Source: Luteolibacter pohnpeiensis
GTDB lineage: Bacteria > Verrucomicrobiota > Verrucomicrobiia > Verrucomicrobiales > Akkermansiaceae
Direction: 5' to 3'
Assembly: GCF_016595435.1 (NCBI RefSeq)
Contig: NZ_JAENIJ010000021.1
Location: forward strand, 1 to 64,000
DNA length: 64,000 bases
The first letter of the stretch is position 1; every line of letters starts with the position of its first letter. Below, one piece after another: positions 54,443-64,000 of this stretch. Under the pieces are notes generated by a model that was given only the letters and a program-made list of their open reading frames with translations, did no database searches and had not been told where the DNA came from. The position numbers and the translations under genes are program-made.

Positions 54443-57400
54443 ATGAGACGATTTACCCTCGCGATCTTTCTGTTCGGTCTGGCGGTTCCGGTTTTTGGAC
54501 AAGCTGCGAAAACTCCCGGCCGTTTGGAGGTGCTATTTTTGGGAGATGATCGCGGTCATCAACCGATTGAGCGCTACCGGGTCTTAAAGCAAGCACTCGG
54601 ACCGCGAGGCGTGAATCTCACTTATGTGGAAGATCTGAGCAAGATTACCGCAGAGAATCTGGCTCTCCAGGATGCTCTGATCGTCTACGCAAACCATGAG
54701 GAGGACCAGGTTCCTGAGGCAATCTTGCCTTGGGTGAAGTCCGGTGGGGCTTTGGTGGCGCTGCATAGTGCATGCGGGAATTTCCATCCATCGAAATCCT
54801 GGTTCGATCTGGTCGGCGGTCGTTTCCAGAGTCACGAAGGTCATGAGTTCAGTCCGGTGAATGTGGACAAGAATCATCCGATCATGCGCGATCTGCCGAC
54901 GCTCGAATGTTGGGATGAGACCTACGTGCATACCGATCTAACCGATGATCGTCATTTGCTGCAGGAACGTCCTGCGCTTAATGCTGGTGAAACCGAGCCG
55001 GAGCCGTGGACCTGGACCCGTGATGAGGGCAAGGGGCGGGTATTTTACACCGCGAGCGGTCACGACCTCCGCTGCTGGAATTTGCCAGCTTATCAGGAGC
55101 TGGTTTATCGAGGGATTCTGTGGTCCGTGGGCGATGCCAGAGCAAAGGAGTTCCTGGCGGTGGAGATCCCTAAACTGGAAATGGAAACTCCGCGGATTTC
55201 CAATCGGGCTCATCCGGAGATTCCGATGATGGAGTTGCAGAAGCCGTTGTCAGCTGAGGACAGTGCGAAGCATGCGCAGGTTCCAGCTGGGACAAAGCTT
55301 GAGCTGTTTGCCAGCGAACCCATGGTCATCAATCCGATCGCGATCGATTGGGATGAGCGAGGTCGGGCATTCGTCGTAGAAAGTTTTGGCTATCCCAATG
55401 ACGTGCCGATGGAAGTGGGGCGCGGGAAGGATCGGATCAAGATTCTAGAGGACACGGACTTCGATGGCAAAGCGGACAAGATGACCTTGTTTGCAGATGG
55501 CCTCCGTCATTGCACGACCACCGTTTTCTATGATGGTGGTGTAATTGCAACCGACGGACCGGACATTGTTTTTCTAAAAGACAAGAATGGCGATGGCTGG
55601 GCGGAAGTTCATCGTCGGCTGGCGACAGGTTTGAATATGTCCGACACCCATGCTGCAACTTCGCATTTCATGTATGGCGTGGATAACTGGATTTACGCGA
55701 CGGTTGGTTACAGCGGAGTGGATCTGAATGTTAACGGCGAGACCCACAAATTCGGCAATGCGGTGTTCCGGTTTCGACCTGATTTTTCAGAACTCGAACA
55801 TCTCCAAAATACCTCTAACAACACTTGGGGATTAGGATTCACCGAGGACGGAGATGTGATTGGATCCACTGCGAATAACAATCCATCGTGGATGGTATCT
55901 ATTCCAAGTTCCGCCTATCAGGGAACCGGAATCGAGCAACCACAGACGCCGCGGATTGAGACTTCGACTTTTATCTATCCGAATACGTTTGATATCACCC
56001 AAGTCGATCAAATCAACCGATTCACTGCAGGTGCGGGTCATCAATTCTATACCGATGACTTGTTAGCCGCAGAGTTGAAACCCAACGATGCTTTCATTTG
56101 TGAACCCACTGGACACCTGGTGGCATTGGGAACCATACATGACAATGGTTCGCTGAAAACGACCGTGATGCGGGGCAATAATTTGTTCGCCAGCTCGGAT
56201 GCCTGGTGCGCTCCCGTTGCCGCACGTCCAGGTCCGGATGGGGCGATGTGGATTGCTGATTGGTATGATCCGATCATTCAGCACAATGTTGTGTTTCGAT
56301 TTTGGAATCCGGCCCGCGGCTATGATCAGCCACACAGTCCGTTCCAGACCGGCGATCCCGGACCAGGGAAGGGAAATGCGTATGTCACGCCGCTGCGCGA
56401 CAGTGAGCACGGGCGCATCTGGCGGATTGTTCCAATGGATGGAAACGCCCGCAAACCATTGGCGCTCGATCTAACCAAACCCGCAACCTTGATGGCCGGG
56501 CTGAAATCACCTTCACAGGCTGTAAGGCTCCAGGCTCAGCGCCTGCTGATTGAGCGCGGCAAGGAAGATGCTGTTGCACCGTTGGCAGCCTTGATCGAAC
56601 AAAGTGCCAAGGCGGAGGGAAGTGACAAGCCTCTCGCTGCCATGCACGCGATTTGGGCACTCGAAGGACTCGGGCTCAAGCCGGGAAGTGCGGCCTATCA
56701 GGCAGTGGCTGGCGTGCTCGCAACTCCAGGCACGCATCCATTGCTTCGCCGTCACGCATTGGCCGCTTTGGGGGCTGACGATCCCGCGGTAATCCAGTTG
56801 CTCCCTGAGCTGCTGGCCCGTGCATCGTCTCCGCGAAATCAATTGTTCAATCTGATCGCCTGCGCCGAGACATCACCTAACGATGGGGTGGCAAAGGCTG
56901 TATGGCATTTAGCCAATCATGGCTCATCATTGGATGATACCCAACGCGAAGCGATCCGCCTGGCCATGCATCGCCAAGGCTTCAGCATGCTTGCTGTTGC
57001 TGTCGGGGAACTCGAAGACAAACTTCCGGAAAGCTGGCAAGGCAAGGCTCTGATCGAAGTCGCCGAGCAGATCGCGGCTGGTCCTAACAAGCCCGCTTTG
57101 GTGGCACTGCTCGATCAGGCTCCGCTTGCACTGCGGGAACAATTTGCTCCGGCCCTGGCGAAGGCGGGTACGGAGGCTCCGGAGGCGGAAAAACTTCCCG
57201 ATCATTTGATCGCCGGTCGCGATGCCTATATGAAAGCCTGCATCGAATGCCATCAGGTCACAGGTTTGGGCATGTCCGGCACGTTTCCTCCCTTGAAAGG
57301 TTCCGAGTGGGTTCGTGGAAATCCGCGCACCATTCTGCGAATTATGTTAGGTGGTCTTTCCGGGCCGATCGAAGTGAAAGGCGAAAAGTTTGATAGTGTG

Positions 57401-57586
57401 ATGCCGGGTCACAGTCACATCGATGACGAGGAAATAGCAGCGATTGCGAGCTACGTCCGATATGCCTTTGGTGATCTCAAGGAAAAGCCATTTCCGCCAG
57501 CGGAGGTGAAAGCGCTCCGCCCTGAAATTGAAAAGCGCATGTTTGCTCCTTGGACGGTGAAGGAGCTCAAGGCGCTCGAGCGCTGA
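54443..57586 (+). CDS. ThuA / beta-propeller dehydrogenase / HEAT / heme-c protein (PVC type)
   Basis: 1047 residues. Signal peptide to about 22; ThuA domain about 25-230 (LEVLFLGDDRGHQPIERY; GGALVALHSACGNFHPSKSW). A membrane-bound-dehydrogenase-type propeller spans about 280-640 (KLELFASEPMVINPIAIDWD; GPDGAMWIADWYDPIIQHN). HEAT-like helices lie at about 670-910. The C-terminal cytochrome c (about 920-1040) has CIECHQVTGLGMSGTFPPLK, with axial Met probably in SVMPGHSHIDDEE. The set of domains suggests periplasmic sugar oxidation coupled to electron transfer. Confidence 0.9.
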   Translation: MRRFTLAIFLFGLAVPVFGQAAKTPGRLEVLFLGDDRGHQPIERYRVLKQALGPRGVNLTYVEDLSKITAENLALQDALIVYANHEEDQVPEAILPWVKSGGALVALHSACGNFHPSKSWFDLVGGRFQSHEGHEFSPVNVDKNHPIMRDLPTLECWDETYVHTDLTDDRHLLQERPALNAGETEPEPWTWTRDEGKGRVFYTASGHDLRCWNLPAYQELVYRGILWSVGDARAKEFLAVEIPKLEMETPRISNRAHPEIPMMELQKPLSAEDSAKHAQVPAGTKLELFASEPMVINPIAIDWDERGRAFVVESFGYPNDVPMEVGRGKDRIKILEDTDFDGKADKMTLFADGLRHCTTTVFYDGGVIATDGPDIVFLKDKNGDGWAEVHRRLATGLNMSDTHAATSHFMYGVDNWIYATVGYSGVDLNVNGETHKFGNAVFRFRPDFSELEHLQNTSNNTWGLGFTEDGDVIGSTANNNPSWMVSIPSSAYQGTGIEQPQTPRIETSTFIYPNTFDITQVDQINRFTAGAGHQFYTDDLLAAELKPNDAFICEPTGHLVALGTIHDNGSLKTTVMRGNNLFASSDAWCAPVAARPGPDGAMWIADWYDPIIQHNVVFRFWNPARGYDQPHSPFQTGDPGPGKGNAYVTPLRDSEHGRIWRIVPMDGNARKPLALDLTKPATLMAGLKSPSQAVRLQAQRLLIERGKEDAVAPLAALIEQSAKAEGSDKPLAAMHAIWALEGLGLKPGSAAYQAVAGVLATPGTHPLLRRHALAALGADDPAVIQLLPELLARASSPRNQLFNLIACAETSPNDGVAKAVWHLANHGSSLDDTQREAIRLAMHRQGFSMLAVAVGELEDKLPESWQGKALIEVAEQIAAGPNKPALVALLDQAPLALREQFAPALAKAGTEAPEAEKLPDHLIAGRDAYMKACIECHQVTGLGMSGTFPPLKGSEWVRGNPRTILRIMLGGLSGPIEVKGEKFDSVMPGHSHIDDEEIAAIASYVRYAFGDLKEKPFPPAEVKALRPEIEKRMFAPWTVKELKALER

Positions 57587-57602
57587 TCGCTTCGGTTAGA
57601 GT

Positions 57603-58532
57603 TCAGAGTCGTGGGCGATTTCTAGCAACCGGAGTCTCTCCGGTTGCGATCGCCCGCCGATGCTCGGAGGGTCTCCAGCCGATCCATTTGGTGAAGGTGT
57701 TGGAAAAGGTGCCGATGCTTTCAAAGCCAACCGTTTTGGCGATTACTTCGACTTTGTCGTCGGTAACGGAGAGCAGGTGACGGGCGCGTTGCAGTCGCAG
57801 GAAAGTCAGATGCTGCATCGGGCTGCGACCCAGCTCTTTGCGGGAAACGCGGCGCAGGTGTTCTTCGCTCATGCAGGCGATGGCCGCCAGTTTTGAAAGT
57901 GTCCAGGGTTGGGCGAGTTCGGCCTCGACCTGTTGCCACACCCGCCACAGACGTGAGTCGGATTGATGAGGTTGGGCGAAGCGCATCACATAATGCTGGA
58001 TGAGTTCGCTCCAGTGATGCAGCGCGGATGGGGCGTTGGCTCCCATGCATTCGCTGTGCAGGCCGTTGATCGAAGCTCGCAGGGGTTCGGCATCGAATGG
58101 ACCGGTGACTGGTGAGATCGCAGAGACGATCGGCCGGGTTTCGCGCGATTCCTGATAGCGCACCCAGGCGAAGTGCCAAGGTTTCCCGGGCAGGCATTTG
58201 AGCGAGTTCATCACAAAGGGTGGCTGCAGGCAGGCCTGGCCCGCGCGGATTTTTTTCCAATTTCCATCTGCCAGAATCACTCCTTCACCGTGAAAGCAGG
58301 CGAGCATGAAGGTGCCGCTTTGATCTCGGCGAATGATCTCGAAAGGAGACCACGCCTGCATGATGCCGACGTGGGCGACGTGATGTTGACCCAAAAGTGG
58401 GCAAATCGGCGCATTGTTGAACCAACCTCGTGAATGGGCAGCGTCCGCACGAACGATGATGCTGTGGGTGTCGTCGCCGAGAATATCCACATCGGCCAGA
58501 TCTGAAGGGAGTTCTGATTCACCGGTAGCCAT
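57603..58532 (-). CDS. AraC-family regulator
   Basis: About 309 residues from ATG 58532 (the frame opens at 58622). An N-terminal sensing region has cupin-like strands (GTFMLACFHGEGVILADGNW). The C-terminal double helix-turn-helix has WTLSKLAAIACMSEEHLRRV and VEVIAKTVGFESIGTFSNTF followed by KWIGWRPSEHRR. It probably senses a sugar and may control the convergent ThuA operon or the divergent HAD gene; neither is shown. Confidence 0.88.
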   Translation of the reverse strand: MATGESELPSDLADVDILGDDTHSIIVRADAAHSRGWFNNAPICPLLGQHHVAHVGIMQAWSPFEIIRRDQSGTFMLACFHGEGVILADGNWKKIRAGQACLQPPFVMNSLKCLPGKPWHFAWVRYQESRETRPIVSAISPVTGPFDAEPLRASINGLHSECMGANAPSALHHWSELIQHYVMRFAQPHQSDSRLWRVWQQVEAELAQPWTLSKLAAIACMSEEHLRRVSRKELGRSPMQHLTFLRLQRARHLLSVTDDKVEVIAKTVGFESIGTFSNTFTKWIGWRPSEHRRAIATGETPVARNRPRL

Positions 58533-58710
58533 GCTCTGAAACGACCCTGCATCAGGCGGCGGACCCGTGGCAAGGGAGCAATTTGGAAAGCTCTTTTGTG
58601 CTGCCCGGACAGCTGCGATCAAACATCCCTTAAAAAACGAAAAAATCGGCCCCTTTTATATCGGACAGGTCTTGCCTTTAGTGGTGGTTCCACTTAAAGC
58701 GCTGCGCACC

Positions 58711-59328
58711 ATGACAAGCGTAGGCCCGATTACTTTCCCACTTGATGGTTACGATGCAGTGATTTTTGATTGCGATGGCACCTTGGTTGATTCCATGCCA
58801 GCTCACTTTGAAGCTTGGTGCGAGGCGCTCGCCCTCCATGGTGCCGGTGGCGTTTTTAAAGAGGATGTTTTCATCGCGATGGGCGGTCGTCCGACCTTGG
58901 ACATTGTCATTGATCTCAACAGCCAAAACGACCTGAAACTCGATCCGGAGGCTGTTGCATTTGCAAAACGCGAATCGTTCCTGAAGCGCATGCCGGCAGT
59001 GCGATTGATCAAGGAAGTCGCCGAGTTCGCCGAATCCCTGCGCGGCAAAAAGCCGATGGGAATCGCCACCGGCGGCACCCGCATGGTGGTCGAAAAAACT
59101 CTCCAAGCGGTGGGTTGCTCAGACTGGTTTGATGAAGTGGTGACCGCAGATGATGTGAAGGAAGGAAAGCCATCTCCTGAGATTTTCCTGCGTGCTGCGG
59201 AACTTCTCGGCGTTGAGCCATCGCGCTGCCTGGTGTTGGAGGACGCACCGGCCGGCATTCTTGCCGCCCAACGCGCCGGCATGCAGGTGATCGCGATCCC
59301 ATCGCCATTGGAGTCGTTTCCGAGCTGA
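58711..59328 (+). CDS. HAD phosphatase, beta-phosphoglucomutase-like
   Basis: 205 residues from ATG 58711; the frame opens at 58567 but the start gives a clean family N-terminus. HAD motif I is VIFDCDGTLVDSMPAHFEAW, motif II is in IATGGTRMVV, motif III Lys is in DVKEGKPSPEIFLRAAE, and motif IV is CLVLEDAPAGILAAQRAGM. The alpha-helical cap after motif I is of the beta-PGM/phosphogluconate phosphatase type. The substrate is probably a small sugar phosphate. Confidence 0.9.
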   Translation: MTSVGPITFPLDGYDAVIFDCDGTLVDSMPAHFEAWCEALALHGAGGVFKEDVFIAMGGRPTLDIVIDLNSQNDLKLDPEAVAFAKRESFLKRMPAVRLIKEVAEFAESLRGKKPMGIATGGTRMVVEKTLQAVGCSDWFDEVVTADDVKEGKPSPEIFLRAAELLGVEPSRCLVLEDAPAGILAAQRAGMQVIAIPSPLESFPS

Positions 59329-59335
59329 TGTCCTG

Positions 59336-59375
59336 CCGGAAAGGAACCATTTCTGATGAAATTATTTCTTTCCGG
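59336..59375 (+). promoter_or_regulatory. Hairpin in the HAD-guaB spacer
   Basis: CCGGAAAGGAA pairs with TTTCTTTCCGG over 10 of 11 positions, with an 18-base loop, 45 bp before the guaB ATG. It lacks a clear T-run directly after it, so it may be a weak terminator for the HAD gene or a leader structure for guaBA. Confidence 0.35.
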
Positions 59376-59419
59376 GGATTCAGGCTTGCCTAGCGGGGAA
59401 CTCCTCTATTGACTCCCCC

Positions 59420-60874
59420 ATGGCGGAGATTTCCCTAGGTCTTTCATTTGACGATGTGCTTCTGGTGCCGGCATACAGTGCCGTTCTTCCTGGTGAAGCA
59501 GATCTTTCCACTCAAGTTACAGCAGATATTTCTCTGCATATTCCGGTCGTGTCCGCTGCAATGGATACGGTTTCCGAGCACGATCTCGCGATCGCTCTGG
59601 CACGCGAAGGCGGCATCGGCGTGATCCACCGCGCTTGCCCGATCGATGAGCAGGCGGTCATGGTTTCCCGCGTCAAGCGTTCGGAAAACGCCGTGATCCA
59701 AAAGCCCCTCACGGTGCGCAAGGAGGATACGATCGCTCACGTTCGTGCGATCATGGCGCAGAACGGATTTTCCGGATTTCCGGTAGTTGATGAAGCCGGG
59801 CATCTCGAAGGCATGGTCACCGGGCGCGACATCCGTTACCTGGATCGGTCGGATGCCCTTGTCAGCGATGTGATGACTCCGCGTGAGAAGCTGATCACCG
59901 CACCTGCCAATACCGAGCTCGAGGAAGCTCGCCGGGTTCTTTACCAAAACCGCATCGAGAAGCTTCCACTGGTGGATGCAAACGGTTGCCTGGTCGGGTT
60001 GATTACCGGATCGGACATCGAAAAGCGAGTGACCTTCACCAACGCGGCCAAAGATGCAAATGGTCAGCTCCGTTGCGGTGCGGCTGTTGGAGTCGGTCCG
60101 GATTGCTTGGATCGTGCCCGTGCCTTGATCGATGCCGGTGCCGATGCGTTGTTCATCGACGCTGCCACAGGACACACCCGCCACGTCATGAACGTGATCG
60201 AAAAATTGCGCGGCCTCTCGGAGCGCCCGGTTGTCGCCGGAAACGTGGTCACCGAGCACGGTGCGCGTGACTTGGTCGCTGCAGGAGCGAGTGCGGTCAA
60301 AGTGGGTGTCGGTCCTGGATCGATTTGCACGACCCGCGTGATTGCCGGAGTCGGCATGCCACAGTTTACCGCGATTCAGAATGTGGCCGGCTATTGCCGC
60401 GAGCACGGAGTCAAAGTCATCGCAGACGGCGGCATTCGTTATTCCGGTGATATCGTCAAGGCGATCGCCGCCGGTGCGGACATGGTCATGCTTGGCTCAT
60501 TGCTCGCCGGAACCCGCGAAAGCCCGGGGCAAACCGTTCAGTCGATGGGCCGCCGTTTCAAAACCTACCGTGGCATGGGCTCGCTCGGGGCGATGCAGAA
60601 AGGCGCAAGCGACCGCTACAGTCAGAACAGTTCCGGCAAATTGGTGGCGGAAGGCGTTGAAGGCCGGGTGCCATACAAAGGTCCGCTCACCGATGTGATT
60701 TTCCAACTGATGGGCGGCCTGAAATCCGGCATGGGCTACGTCGGCGCTTCGAGTCTTCAGGAACTTCGCGACCGCGCGACCTTTACCCAGATCACCGCTG
60801 GCGGTCTGCGCGAAAGCCACGTTCACGACATCGTGATGACTGAAGAACCAACCAACTATCAGCCAGTCAGCTGA
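59420..60874 (+). CDS. guaB: Inosine-5'-monophosphate dehydrogenase
   Basis: Oxidises IMP to XMP with NAD, the first committed step of GMP synthesis. 484 residues: N-terminal barrel strands ([20 protein letters not shown]), a pair of CBS domains at about 95-205, the catalytic Cys in [18 protein letters not shown], and the mobile flap near [10 protein letters not shown]. guaA follows after 34 bp. Length is normal for the family. Confidence 0.97.
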   Translation: MAEISLGLSFDDVLLVPAYSAVLPGEADLSTQVTADISLHIPVVSAAMDTVSEHDLAIALAREGGIGVIHRACPIDEQAVMVSRVKRSENAVIQKPLTVRKEDTIAHVRAIMAQNGFSGFPVVDEAGHLEGMVTGRDIRYLDRSDALVSDVMTPREKLITAPANTELEEARRVLYQNRIEKLPLVDANGCLVGLITGSDIEKRVTFTNAAKDANGQLRCGAAVGVGPDCLDRARALIDAGADALFIDAATGHTRHVMNVIEKLRGLSERPVVAGNVVTEHGARDLVAAGASAVKVGVGPGSICTTRVIAGVGMPQFTAIQNVAGYCREHGVKVIADGGIRYSGDIVKAIAAGADMVMLGSLLAGTRESPGQTVQSMGRRFKTYRGMGSLGAMQKGASDRYSQNSSGKLVAEGVEGRVPYKGPLTDVIFQLMGGLKSGMGYVGASSLQELRDRATFTQITAGGLRESHVHDIVMTEEPTNYQPVS

Positions 60875-60908
60875 GTTTCATTTCCCAAGACTCTTTTCCC
60901 ACCACTCC

Positions 60909-62432
60909 ATGCAGGACCAACAACACGTCGCCGTTCTTGATTTCGGCTCCCAGTACACGCAGCTCATTGTCCGCCGCGTGCGCGAACTCGGATTTTTCGC
61001 AAAACTTTACGCCATTGAGGAATTTCCGGACATCGGTCAACCCGGAGCCATCATCTTGTCCGGTGGTCCCAAAAGCACCAGCGAGCCAGACGCGCCGGAT
61101 CTCGATTTCGATGCGTTGATGGGATTCAATGTCCCGGTTCTTGGCGTCTGCTACGGCATGCAATTGCTGAACATCAAGTTCGGCGGCAGCGTCGAAGCCA
61201 GTGACCGTCGTGAATACGGCCCTGCGAACCTGGTGCTCGATGAAGCGTGCCCGCTTTACGAAGGCATTTCAAAATCGTCTCAGGTTTGGATGAGCCATTC
61301 GGACACGGTGAAAGTGATCCCGGCGGAAACCAAGGTGATCGCCCGCAACCAGCACGGCACCCCGGTTTCGTTGCAATGGAAAGAAGGGGTCTTCGGCATC
61401 CAATTCCACCCGGAAGTGACTCACAGTCATGAAGGATTGCGCATTCTGCAGAACTTCCTCCTCCAAGCGAAGGAGCTTCAGCGTTTCCGGATCGACGACT
61501 TCAAGCGCGAGATCATCGCCGACATCAAGGAGAAGGTTGGCACCAAACAAGTGGTCTGCGGTGTTTCCGGCGGTGTGGATAGTACGGTGCTCGCCGTACT
61601 TCTCAAGGAAGCCGGAGCAAATGTGCGCGCGATCTTTGTCGATCATGGCCTGATGCGTAAAAACGAAGGCGATGAAGTTCGGGCGAACTTCGAGCGCATG
61701 GGCGTGCCGATCGAGACGGTCGATTGCTCGGAGCGTTTCCTCACTGCCTTGAGTGGTGTGGATGATCCGGAGAAAAAGCGCGTGATCATTGGCAACCTGT
61801 TCATCGATGTGTTTTGGGACGCCGTGGGCGATGCTGAATTGCTCGCGCAAGGCACGCTTTATCCGGACGTGATTGAAAGCGCGTCGAATGCGAAATCGAA
61901 GGCATCGAAGATCAAAACCCACCACAACCGGGTCGATCGAATCCTCGAACTCCAAGCTGAAGGCAAGGTGCTGGAGCCATTGGCGGAACTTTTCAAAGAC
62001 GAAGTTCGTGAGCTCGGCACGGCGCTCGGCATCCCGCACGACATCCTGCAACGCCATCCATTCCCAGGTCCGGGTCTTGCCGTTCGCTGCCCAGGCGAGG
62101 TGACTGAGCAAAAGCTTAAAATCATCCGCGACTGCGATTACATCTTCATCAACCAACTCAAGGAACAAGGTTGGTATGATAAAGTCTGGCAATCCTACGC
62201 CTGTTTGGTGCCGGTGAAAACCGTGGGTGTCAAAGGTGATGAACGCAGTTATGAGTGGGCGATTTCCCTGCGCGCGGTGATTTCCGAAGACGCGATGACT
62301 GCCGATTGGGTGGAGCTGCCGTATTCGTTGTTGCGTGAAGCCAGCAACCGGATCTTGAACGACGTATCCGGCATCAACCGCGTGCTTTACGATATTTCGA
62401 CCAAGCCGCCAGCCAGCATCGAGTGGGAATAA
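60909..62432 (+). CDS. guaA: GMP synthase (glutamine-hydrolysing)
   Basis: Converts XMP to GMP using glutamine and ATP. 507 residues: class I amidotransferase domain (about 1-190) with nucleophile in VLGVCYGMQLLNIKF and catalytic His/Glu in FHPEVTHS; ATP-pyrophosphatase domain with VSGGVDSTVLAVL; dimerisation domain to the end (IEWE). Second gene of guaBA. The 394-codon antisense frame is a shadow. Confidence 0.97.
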   Translation: MQDQQHVAVLDFGSQYTQLIVRRVRELGFFAKLYAIEEFPDIGQPGAIILSGGPKSTSEPDAPDLDFDALMGFNVPVLGVCYGMQLLNIKFGGSVEASDRREYGPANLVLDEACPLYEGISKSSQVWMSHSDTVKVIPAETKVIARNQHGTPVSLQWKEGVFGIQFHPEVTHSHEGLRILQNFLLQAKELQRFRIDDFKREIIADIKEKVGTKQVVCGVSGGVDSTVLAVLLKEAGANVRAIFVDHGLMRKNEGDEVRANFERMGVPIETVDCSERFLTALSGVDDPEKKRVIIGNLFIDVFWDAVGDAELLAQGTLYPDVIESASNAKSKASKIKTHHNRVDRILELQAEGKVLEPLAELFKDEVRELGTALGIPHDILQRHPFPGPGLAVRCPGEVTEQKLKIIRDCDYIFINQLKEQGWYDKVWQSYACLVPVKTVGVKGDERSYEWAISLRAVISEDAMTADWVELPYSLLREASNRILNDVSGINRVLYDISTKPPASIEWE

Positions 62433-62452
62433 TTTCCTGAATTTCCAATCCA

Positions 62453-63706
62453 ATGGAAGCAGACGACAACAGGGCGGTTTCCGCGTTGTTTCGTGTCTTC
62501 GGCACGTCTGATCAAGCGCCGAAAGCGGACCGGGTGGAACCCACCCGGCACCGCGGGATGCATCGTGGGGAGTTGATTTTCCTCGCCACGCTCGTGCCGA
62601 TCACTCTGTTGGTTGCCGTTGGAAATGAGCTGGTTCGTTGGCTTGGATGGGGTGTCGGGCTGCTGTTGACGATACCCGCCAGTTTCATCGCTCTGAATCT
62701 TCTAGCGGTCATTTCGGCGGGGAAAAATTCCACGCGAAAGTGGCAGCGGGTTTTGTTGCTTTTCGTGATCTGGGGTTACGCCCGTTATCAGGTAGGCGGA
62801 GTGGTAAGCCTGCTTGCCTGGATCTGGTTTTTGCTTGCGGCATTGAACGGACTCGCCGCTGGGTTGCTGTTGCTAGGCAAATCGGTTCGGCTCGGTTTGC
62901 AGCAGCCAAACCTTTCTGCTTCCAAGCCCTTTCACGGCACTGGACTGATGATTTGGCGCGGAAGTCTGTTGCTGATCGCGCATTTGGGAATCATCGTAGC
63001 GGGATTCTGGATCGGCTGGCGATGGGTCATGGTGGCAGGTGCCATTCTCGATCTCGGATGCCTGGGAGTGGTGCTGAATCCATCAAGCCAATGGCTTGGC
63101 CAGGTCATTCGTCGGCGTTCACGTGAGGGGATTTTGATCACCATTGATGATGGCCCAGATCCGAAGGATACCCCGCGCATTCTGGATCTACTGGATACAT
63201 ATCAAGCGAAGGCAATCTTTTTCATGATTGGCGAAAAAGTCAGACGCCATCCCGAGCTTGCGAGAGAGGTGCTTCGACGCGGACATGAAATCGGCAACCA
63301 TACGATGACCCATCCGCAGGCGACTTTTTGGTGTGCTGGGCCGTGGCGAACGCGACGTGAGATAGTGGCATGTCAAAAGTTGATCGAAGAAACCACCGGG
63401 TTTACCCCAAAATGGTTCCGTGCTCCGGTTGGGCATCGGAACTGGTTCACGCATCCGGTTGCCGCAGCGCTCGGATTGCAGGTCATGGGGTGGACACGCC
63501 GCGGATTTGATGCGATCGGAAATGATGCGAGTAAGGTCTTGGAGCGCATCATCCCGGATCTGACAGATCGCGATATTGTTCTTGTTCACGAAGCGACCCC
63601 GATTGCCGAGGAAGTGATGGAAGGGCTGCTCCGAGCCTTGGCCAACCAACATCACGGCTTGTCCGACCCGGAATCGGGTCCAAGCGAGAAGGTGTGTGAC
63701 TCGTAA
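62453..63706 (+). CDS. Membrane-anchored polysaccharide deacetylase
   Basis: 417 residues. A membrane region with several helices occupies about 35-210. The NodB-type catalytic domain starts at about 222: TIDDGPDP (metal Asp), HEIGNHTMTHP (metal His pair), RAPVGHRN, and IVLVHE. Peptidoglycan or exopolysaccharide is a likely substrate. It starts 20 bp after guaA and may be co-transcribed. Confidence 0.88.
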   Translation: MEADDNRAVSALFRVFGTSDQAPKADRVEPTRHRGMHRGELIFLATLVPITLLVAVGNELVRWLGWGVGLLLTIPASFIALNLLAVISAGKNSTRKWQRVLLLFVIWGYARYQVGGVVSLLAWIWFLLAALNGLAAGLLLLGKSVRLGLQQPNLSASKPFHGTGLMIWRGSLLLIAHLGIIVAGFWIGWRWVMVAGAILDLGCLGVVLNPSSQWLGQVIRRRSREGILITIDDGPDPKDTPRILDLLDTYQAKAIFFMIGEKVRRHPELAREVLRRGHEIGNHTMTHPQATFWCAGPWRTRREIVACQKLIEETTGFTPKWFRAPVGHRNWFTHPVAAALGLQVMGWTRRGFDAIGNDASKVLERIIPDLTDRDIVLVHEATPIAEEVMEGLLRALANQHHGLSDPESGPSEKVCDS

Positions 63707-64000
63707 AAGTGATTACAAAGTCCTGCCTTTTGTGGAGATGACAAACGGCTCGGTGGCGCTATCTTAGAGAGTGCAAACAGTGTGTGGCCGGTTCATGAAA
63801 ACCCGGTTGCACCATTGATTCCAAAAAAGTTTATCCAATTTTCCAACCCGATCCGGATGGTGTCCAGGGAGATCCTGGGACAGGTTGTTATCTTATCCTC
63901 ATGAAACAGAGGACGGGTTGGAACTCTTTCCGCCGGGTGGTCTGTCCTAAATTGACGCGTTATGGTCTGCAGTCAAAAAGCTCATGAAGTCGTATTGGTG
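63707..64000. other. Unassigned right end of window
   Basis: No convincing gene. A 28-codon frame from ATG 63901 ends before the window edge and has no recognisable content. The next gene may start beyond 64000. Confidence 0.4.

Noticed and set aside
59444-60406. 320-codon minus-strand frame opposite guaB
   Set aside because: Shadow of guaB; no signal, domain or start context.
61269-62453. 394-codon minus-strand frame opposite guaA
   Set aside because: Antisense to a conserved housekeeping gene and without recognisable domains.

Overview
The window looks like chromosomal DNA from a member of the Verrucomicrobiota (PVC superphylum). The evidence is the gene mix: two PEP-CTERM sorted proteins, a DUF1592-type cytochrome protein paired with a Tat-exported DUF1552 protein, a ThuA/beta-propeller/heme-c protein of the PVC type, a lamin-tail/CotH/beta-strand-repeat surface protein, and a glutamyl-tRNA reductase without the usual C-terminal domain. 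No rRNA, CRISPR array, complete insertion sequence or phage gene was found. Family names come from recognising motifs; no database search was possible.

Layout. 1-4.1 kb is an accessory stretch of small orphan genes. It holds three related, partly self-complementary repeats of about 95 bp (845-937, 2205-2304, 2837-2933). Each lies at the 3' end of a reading frame and 20-40 bp before the next ATG, so the region resembles a cassette array. Several units are decayed (in-frame stops, frameshifts). 4.2-7.6 kb: aroE, gltX, ruvA (minus strand) and two tRNAs (Thr-UGU and probably Ile2-CAU) flanking a gene remnant. 8-14.7 kb: a second PEP-CTERM protein, two membrane proteins, an isochorismatase-fold hydrolase, and the DUF1592/DUF1552 pair. 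14.8-17.7 kb: threonine degradation (tdh-kbl) coupled to an apparently inactive rhodanese. 17.8-23.3 kb: tig-clpP-clpX, ispE, and marR-pgeF, with a palindromic operator candidate before marR.

23.5-30.3 kb: a lipoprotein, a secreted metalloprotease-like protein, and a gliding-type ABC operon (ATPase, permease, GldG-like, DUF4340 with a PAQPE repeat tail). 30.5-35.5 kb: a Lon-N domain protein and the tetrapyrrole operon ccsA/hemX-hemA-hemC-cobA/hemD. 35.5-43.6 kb: a 1593-residue surface protein, an LEA-like lipoprotein and a WD40/TPR lipoprotein. 43.7-49.6 kb: DNA processing genes (a FAN1-like nuclease fused to a DnaQ exonuclease, dprA, topB).

49.7-53.6 kb: a metabolic cluster of unknown pathway (Tm-1-like/UPF0261 protein, glycerate kinase, cupin, PEP-hydrolase-like TIM barrel). 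53.6-57.6 kb: two ThuA proteins, one fused to a propeller and heme c. 57.6-59.3 kb: an AraC regulator and a HAD phosphatase. 59.4-63.7 kb: guaB-guaA (GMP synthesis) followed by a membrane-anchored polysaccharide deacetylase. The signals most worth following are the repeat-delimited orphan gene array, the FAN1-DnaQ fusion, the Tm-1/PEP-hydrolase cluster and the tdh-kbl-rhodanese unit.
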